Source: Streptomyces fragilis (lineage in GTDB: Bacteria > Actinomycetota > Actinomycetes > Streptomycetales > Streptomycetaceae). Taken from it: a stretch of 64,000 nt of DNA. A program made the position numbers and the translations under genes. Location of the stretch: positions 1-64,000 of the forward strand of contig NZ_BEVZ01000009.1 in assembly GCF_003112515.1 (NCBI RefSeq), written 5' to 3'. The notes below the pieces were generated by a model, which was not told the origin of the DNA, made no database searches, and saw only the letters and a program-made list of their open reading frames with translations. Each line of letters begins with the position of its first letter. Positions within the stretch are counted from its first letter, which is position 1. This document shows, in pieces, positions 62,101-64,000 of this stretch.

Positions 62101-64000
62101 GTCGGCCCGTCGGGCAGCCGGCCGGCGGTGGCGGCGGCGGTCACCACGGCGGCGGGCCGCACGTCCTCGAAGAGGAAGGCGACGCGTTCGGCCGGGTGGC
62201 CGGGGTCGACCGGCAGGTAGCCGGCGCCGCTCTTGAGCACCGCGAGCAGGGCCACGACGAGGTCGGCGGTGCGGGGCAGGGCGAGCGCGACGAAGCGTTC
62301 GGGTCCCGCGCCGGCCTCGATCAGCAGCCGGGCCAGCCGGTTGGAGCGCTCGTCGAGCTGCCGGTAGGTCAGCTCCTCGTCCCCGGCGACGACGGCCGGG
62401 GCGTCGGGGGTCCGGGCGGCCTGCGCGGCGAACGCGGCGGGCAGGGTGCCGGGGCGCGTCGCCGCGTCGGCGGACGCCGCGGGCGAGGCGGCCTGGGCGT
62501 CCGCCGCCGGAGCCCCCGCGTACCTCTCGAGCAGCGCGCGGCCCTCGGCGGGGTCGAGCAGCGGCAGGTCGTCCAGGCGGCGGCCGGGGTCCGCGGCCAT
62601 CGCTCCCAGCAGGGTGCGCAGGCTCGCGCCCAGGCTCTCCACGGTGGCCCGGTCGAAGACGGCCGGGTCGTGGTCGAGGGAGACGGCGAGGGTGTCGCCG
62701 GGGGCGACGACCACGCTCAGCGGGTAGCTGGTCGGTTCGACGTCGCGTTCCTGGGTGAGGGTCAGGCCGAGCCGCCCGAGGGCGTCCTCGTCGAACGGGT
62801 AGTTCTCGAAGACGACGATGCTGTCGAAGAGGCTGGTCCCGCCGGGCACCTCGCTCCACGTCTGCAGCTGGGCCAGGGAGACGAACTCGTGCCGCCGCGC
62901 CTCCGACTGGGCGGCCTGCAGCTCGCCCAGCCACTCCAGCAGGGGGCGCCTCCCGTCGACGGTGACCCGGGTCGGCAGGGTGTTGATGAACAGCCCGACC
63001 ATGGTGGTGACGCCGGGCAGGTCGGCGGGCCGGCCGGAGACGGTCGTCCCGAACACCACGTCGTCGCCGCCGCCGAAGCGCGACAGCAGCAGCGCCCAGG
63101 CGCCCTGGAGCACGGTGTTGAGGGTCAGCCCGGACCGCTGCGCGGTCTCCCGGAGCCGGGCCGAGACCTCGGCGTCGAGCGTGACGCGCACCGTCTCCAC
63201 GGAGGAGGCGCGGTGCACCCCGGCGGGGCGGCGGTCCCGGGGCAGTTCGGTCGGCGCGGTGAAGCCGGCCAGCGTCTCGCGCCAGTGGCGTTCCGCGGCG
63301 TCCGTGTCCTGACCGGCCAGCCAGCCCAGGTAGTCGGCGAACGGCGCCCGCCCGGGCACCCGGGGACGGCCGCCCCGGGTGAGGGCCGCGTACCGTTCGC
63401 AGACCTCGTCGAAGACCTGCGCGGCGCTCCAGCCGTCGAGCAGCACGTGGTGGAACGTCCACACCACGCGCACCCGGTCGGGCGCGAGGCGGATCAGCGT
63501 CAGCCGCATCAGCGGGGCGGCGGCGAGGTCGATGCCGGCCCGCCGGTCCTCGTCGAGGAGCCGGTCGAGGTCCGCCGCGCACTCCGACGCGTCGCGGCCG
63601 CTCCAGTCGTGGTGGGTGACGGGCACGGTGGCGTGGTGCTGGACGACCTGCAGCGGTTCGGCGGTCTCCTGCCACACCAGGCGGGTGCGCAGCACGGCGT
63701 TGGCGTCCGCGGTGCGCTGCCATGCCTCGGCGAGGGCGTGCGGGTCGGTGACGCCGGAGAGCGTGAACTGCACCTGGTTGACGTAGGTGCGGCTGTCGGG
63801 GTCCAGCAGGCCGTGGAAGAGCATGCCCGCCTGCATCGGCGTCAGCGGGTACACGTCGGCGACCGCACGGCCGTCCCCGGCGACCCGGTCCACGGCCGCC
63901 TGGTCGAGGCGGGCCAGCGGGAAGTCCGACGGGGTGCGTCCGCCGGCGTCCGGGCGGGCGCAGTGTTCGACGACGGCCTCCAGCGCCCGCACCGTCTCCT
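56103..64000 (-). CDS. Nonribosomal peptide synthetase, N-terminal part beyond window
   Basis: The frame is open from the right edge to the stop at 56103, so only the C-terminal part (at least 2632 residues) is seen; the internal Met at 63992 is not a start. It begins with the tail of an epimerisation domain and the GGRTPSDFPLA linker. It then has C (~63850-62560), A (~62440-60960), T (~60806), E (~60640-59330), C (~59270-57960), A (~57900-56440) and T (~56281), with a short helical tail (LVEEQVLSELEAAARG) that may dock to the next protein. All catalytic motifs are intact (HHVLLDGWS, HHLVVDAVSW, HHLLLDGWS). It feeds the five-module NRPS whose start overlaps or follows directly. Confidence 0.93.
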   Translation of the reverse strand, partial: ETVRALEAVVEHCARPDAGGRTPSDFPLARLDQAAVDRVAGDGRAVADVYPLTPMQAGMLFHGLLDPDSRTYVNQVQFTLSGVTDPHALAEAWQRTADANAVLRTRLVWQETAEPLQVVQHHATVPVTHHDWSGRDASECAADLDRLLDEDRRAGIDLAAAPLMRLTLIRLAPDRVRVVWTFHHVLLDGWSAAQVFDEVCERYAALTRGGRPRVPGRAPFADYLGWLAGQDTDAAERHWRETLAGFTAPTELPRDRRPAGVHRASSVETVRVTLDAEVSARLRETAQRSGLTLNTVLQGAWALLLSRFGGGDDVVFGTTVSGRPADLPGVTTMVGLFINTLPTRVTVDGRRPLLEWLGELQAAQSEARRHEFVSLAQLQTWSEVPGGTSLFDSIVVFENYPFDEDALGRLGLTLTQERDVEPTSYPLSVVVAPGDTLAVSLDHDPAVFDRATVESLGASLRTLLGAMAADPGRRLDDLPLLDPAEGRALLERYAGAPAADAQAASPAASADAATRPGTLPAAFAAQAARTPDAPAVVAGDEELTYRQLDERSNRLARLLIEAGAGPERFVALALPRTADLVVALLAVLKSGAGYLPVDPGHPAERVAFLFEDVRPAAVVTAAATAGRLPDGPTAHACPRLTLDAPETAARLAAASPAPVADGERHAALLPEHPAYVIHTSGSTGRPKGVVVAHAPVLTLTDWAAAEFTGRGLEHVVASTSLNFDVSVFEIFSPLLTGGRVELVRDLLALAERTGPWRAGLLSAVPSALGRLLAEDAVHLDAGTLVLAGEALPARTVRQVRAAAPGCRVLNVYGPTEATVYATAFVCDPADPDRDPPIGRPVGGARAYVLDARLRPVPVGAPGELYLAGTGVARGYLGRPGLTASRFPADPYGPPGGRMYRTGDLVRRTADGDLVYLGRSDDQVKVRGFRIELGEVEAALARHPRVAAAAARVVEHEGHRRLVAYAVPRGSGSFDAAELRDFLARALPGHLVPSLVTELDRLPLGATGKLDRRALPEPVWSAPGAAGSRPPRPGAEQTLAAIWSEVLQVSGIGADDNYFALGGDSVLGIRIVSAARRAGLHLTPRHLFSHQTVAELATVAQRPPALPDTAEEDDATVEAPLTPVQHWLLDTLTGDPAHFSQSVAHHVDPDTDPDLLRTALAAVTDHHDALRLRYAPGDDGHGVRQRAAAPGAPPHLELHDAPPEEVAGTLAAGFDLREGPLLRAALCRPEGGRPVLVLAAHHLVVDAVSWRVVLEDLDAAYRALRAGEPVDLGPRTTSFRSWATRLAAHTAAGGFDAELPYWQGVESTPLPTDLDGGNTVAHEESLTAVLDDEGTRRLLQEVPEAYRTRVNDVLLCALGRVLARWTGRDRVTVALEGHGREELFEGVDLSRTVGWFTAMYPVALDVPRSADTGTVLKSVKENLRAVPHGGLGHGALRHLRAQDGGTAAPDLPQAPQIAFNYLGRQDWQNAPGSLLQAPYGGLTGGMDPAARRPHLIDVLGQVTDKRLEFTWSFSREVHHRDTVARLAAETLDELRAIVRHCAEPGAGGRTPSDFPLARLDQAAVDRLAGAGRDVADIYPLTPTQAGMVVHALDEPGQGLYVEQITFVMDGVSDLGTAAAAWQHVVDRTPVLRTAVVLDDVPEPLQVVRRAARLPVTELDWSRLAPEERAERLERLLAEDRARGMALDRAPLLRIALIRLGPDEVRVVWTFHHLLLDGWSVFHVLGDVLTAHAALSRGEEPRLPDRRPFADHAAWLAARDTAGAEEHWRAVLGDLAAPTPLPYDTRPAPGAATRSDAWLSHRLGAEETGRLREFARRHRLTLNTVVQGAWALLLSRLGATSDVCFGTTVSGRPADLPGADTITGLFITTLPARVRVDGRARCADWLRETQRARAEDRRFEHLPLPRLQALSALPEGTSLFDSLLVLENYPVADTTAGAQGVRVRELDAREATNYPLTVVVSPGERLSVELGHDPRCFEEGTARSLADRLLHTLRRLADADEDTRLDDLDVLPPEERARLLAGPTRPDTPQVAPAPLAALVEAAVDRWPDAPALTAPGLELTFAQVEERANRLAHRLIARGAGPGTLVGLLLPRSAHMVVAQLAVAKAGAAFLPVDPGYPEERIALMLRDAAPAVTLDEAEVEALLAAGPSGFPPDEAPGGGARDHRPTDADRARPLDLADPAYVIYTSGSTGTPKGVVVTHRGLAAFSAAEAAHYRVEAGDRVLAFSTPSFDAAVLELCMSLPHGARLVVPRPGPLLGGELAEVLRGERITHTLLPPAALATLPPDAPGTLPDLRTLVVGADACRAELVTRWAPHHRMINSYGPTEATVVATWSSPLEPDGSAPPVGRRLPGTRAYVLDARLRPVPDGTPGELWLAGDALARGYLGRPGLTAARFTADPFGPPGSRMYRTGDLVRRDARGELHHLGRTDHQLKLRGHRIEAGEVEATLVRHPAVLDAVVSVREDEPGLPRLVAHVLTAPGTEPPGAAALRAHAARTLPGPMVPSAFVVMDSFPLTENGKTDRSALPAPAPAPAAEETAGRIAPRTPTEEALAAVWEEVLQAPVGAEDDYFLLGGDSLRALRIVSRANDAFGVTLTPRDVLVSRTVAALAELVEEQVLSELEAAARGAGESHER
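56110..59320 (-). other. Upstream NRPS last module (C-A-T), L-residue unassigned
   Basis: A DCL condensation domain (YPLTPTQAGMVVHA, HHLLLDGWS), A domain and carrier (LLGGDSLRALR). The pocket reads D-A-L-L-V-G-S-V-V-K. It has no epimerisation domain and matches module 5 of the next protein, so two positions of the peptide probably carry the same amino acid in opposite configuration. Confidence 0.65.
59320..63850 (-). other. Upstream NRPS penultimate module (C-A-T-E), D-residue unassigned
   Basis: A DCL condensation domain (YPLTPMQAGMLFHG), A domain, carrier (ALGGDSVLG) and epimerisation domain. The pocket reads D-V-F-S-V-A-V-V-Y-K, a code I cannot assign. The DCL type shows that the preceding module, off the edge, also ends in epimerisation, consistent with the visible E tail. 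Confidence 0.6.

Overview
The window is very GC-rich and its genes use almost only G or C at third codon positions. With twin-arginine secreted glycosidases, a ROK-regulated xylose locus, a nitrate/nitrite-sensor kinase, an F420-type luciferase-like enzyme and giant NRPS genes, this points to a Streptomyces chromosome or a close relative. No rRNA, tRNA, IS element, CRISPR array or prophage gene was recognised.

Layout. Positions 1-3433 (minus) hold an MHYT membrane protein and a nitrate/nitrite-sensing kinase that runs off the left edge. Positions 3595-5661 (plus) hold a methyltransferase and two unrecognised proteins, followed by about 320 bp of degenerate tandem repeats. A secreted alpha/beta hydrolase (6306-7691) and a small membrane protein come next. 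Positions 8123-12220 form a xylose locus: xylA diverges from xylB, and a ROK-family regulator follows xylB. Then come a cysteine-free L33 gene (rpmG), a 611-aa unknown, a GAF regulator with its aldehyde dehydrogenase, a luciferase-like F420 enzyme, a DUF1684 protein, a six-cysteine secreted protein and an acetyltransferase. Positions 21735-25575 (minus) carry two exported arabinan-type enzymes, GH127-ricin and GH43-AbfB. Two copies of one 14-bp LacI-type operator lie upstream of the GH43 gene. Positions 26102-31503 are an accessory block: a zinc-ribbon protein, a barstar-domain protein, and a tight four-gene operon (HTH regulator, ImmA/IrrE-type metallopeptidase, MAB_1171c-type seven-helix protein, FAD oxidoreductase).

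Positions 31744-64000 (minus) are part of a nonribosomal peptide cluster. Two NRPS genes supply seven complete modules in the window, plus the tail of an epimerisation domain at the right edge. Downstream are an MbtH-like protein, a GNAT acetyltransferase, a type II thioesterase, a luciferase-like monooxygenase and an ABC-2/DUF3533-type membrane protein. The visible line is [...E]-CATE-CAT // CATE-CAT-CATE-CAT-CATE. It ends in an epimerisation domain with no integrated thioesterase. The E-domain pattern predicts mostly alternating D and L residues and a D residue at the C terminus, the arrangement known from peptides released by a separate PBP-type cyclase such as SurE. No such gene lies in the window. 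Pocket residues read by eye give a confident Thr module, a probable Val module, two related modules with acidic pockets and two near-identical unassigned modules.

The two most notable systems are this thioesterase-less NRPS line and the HTH / ImmA-IrrE / MAB_1171c / FAD-oxidoreductase operon, for which I know no defined function.
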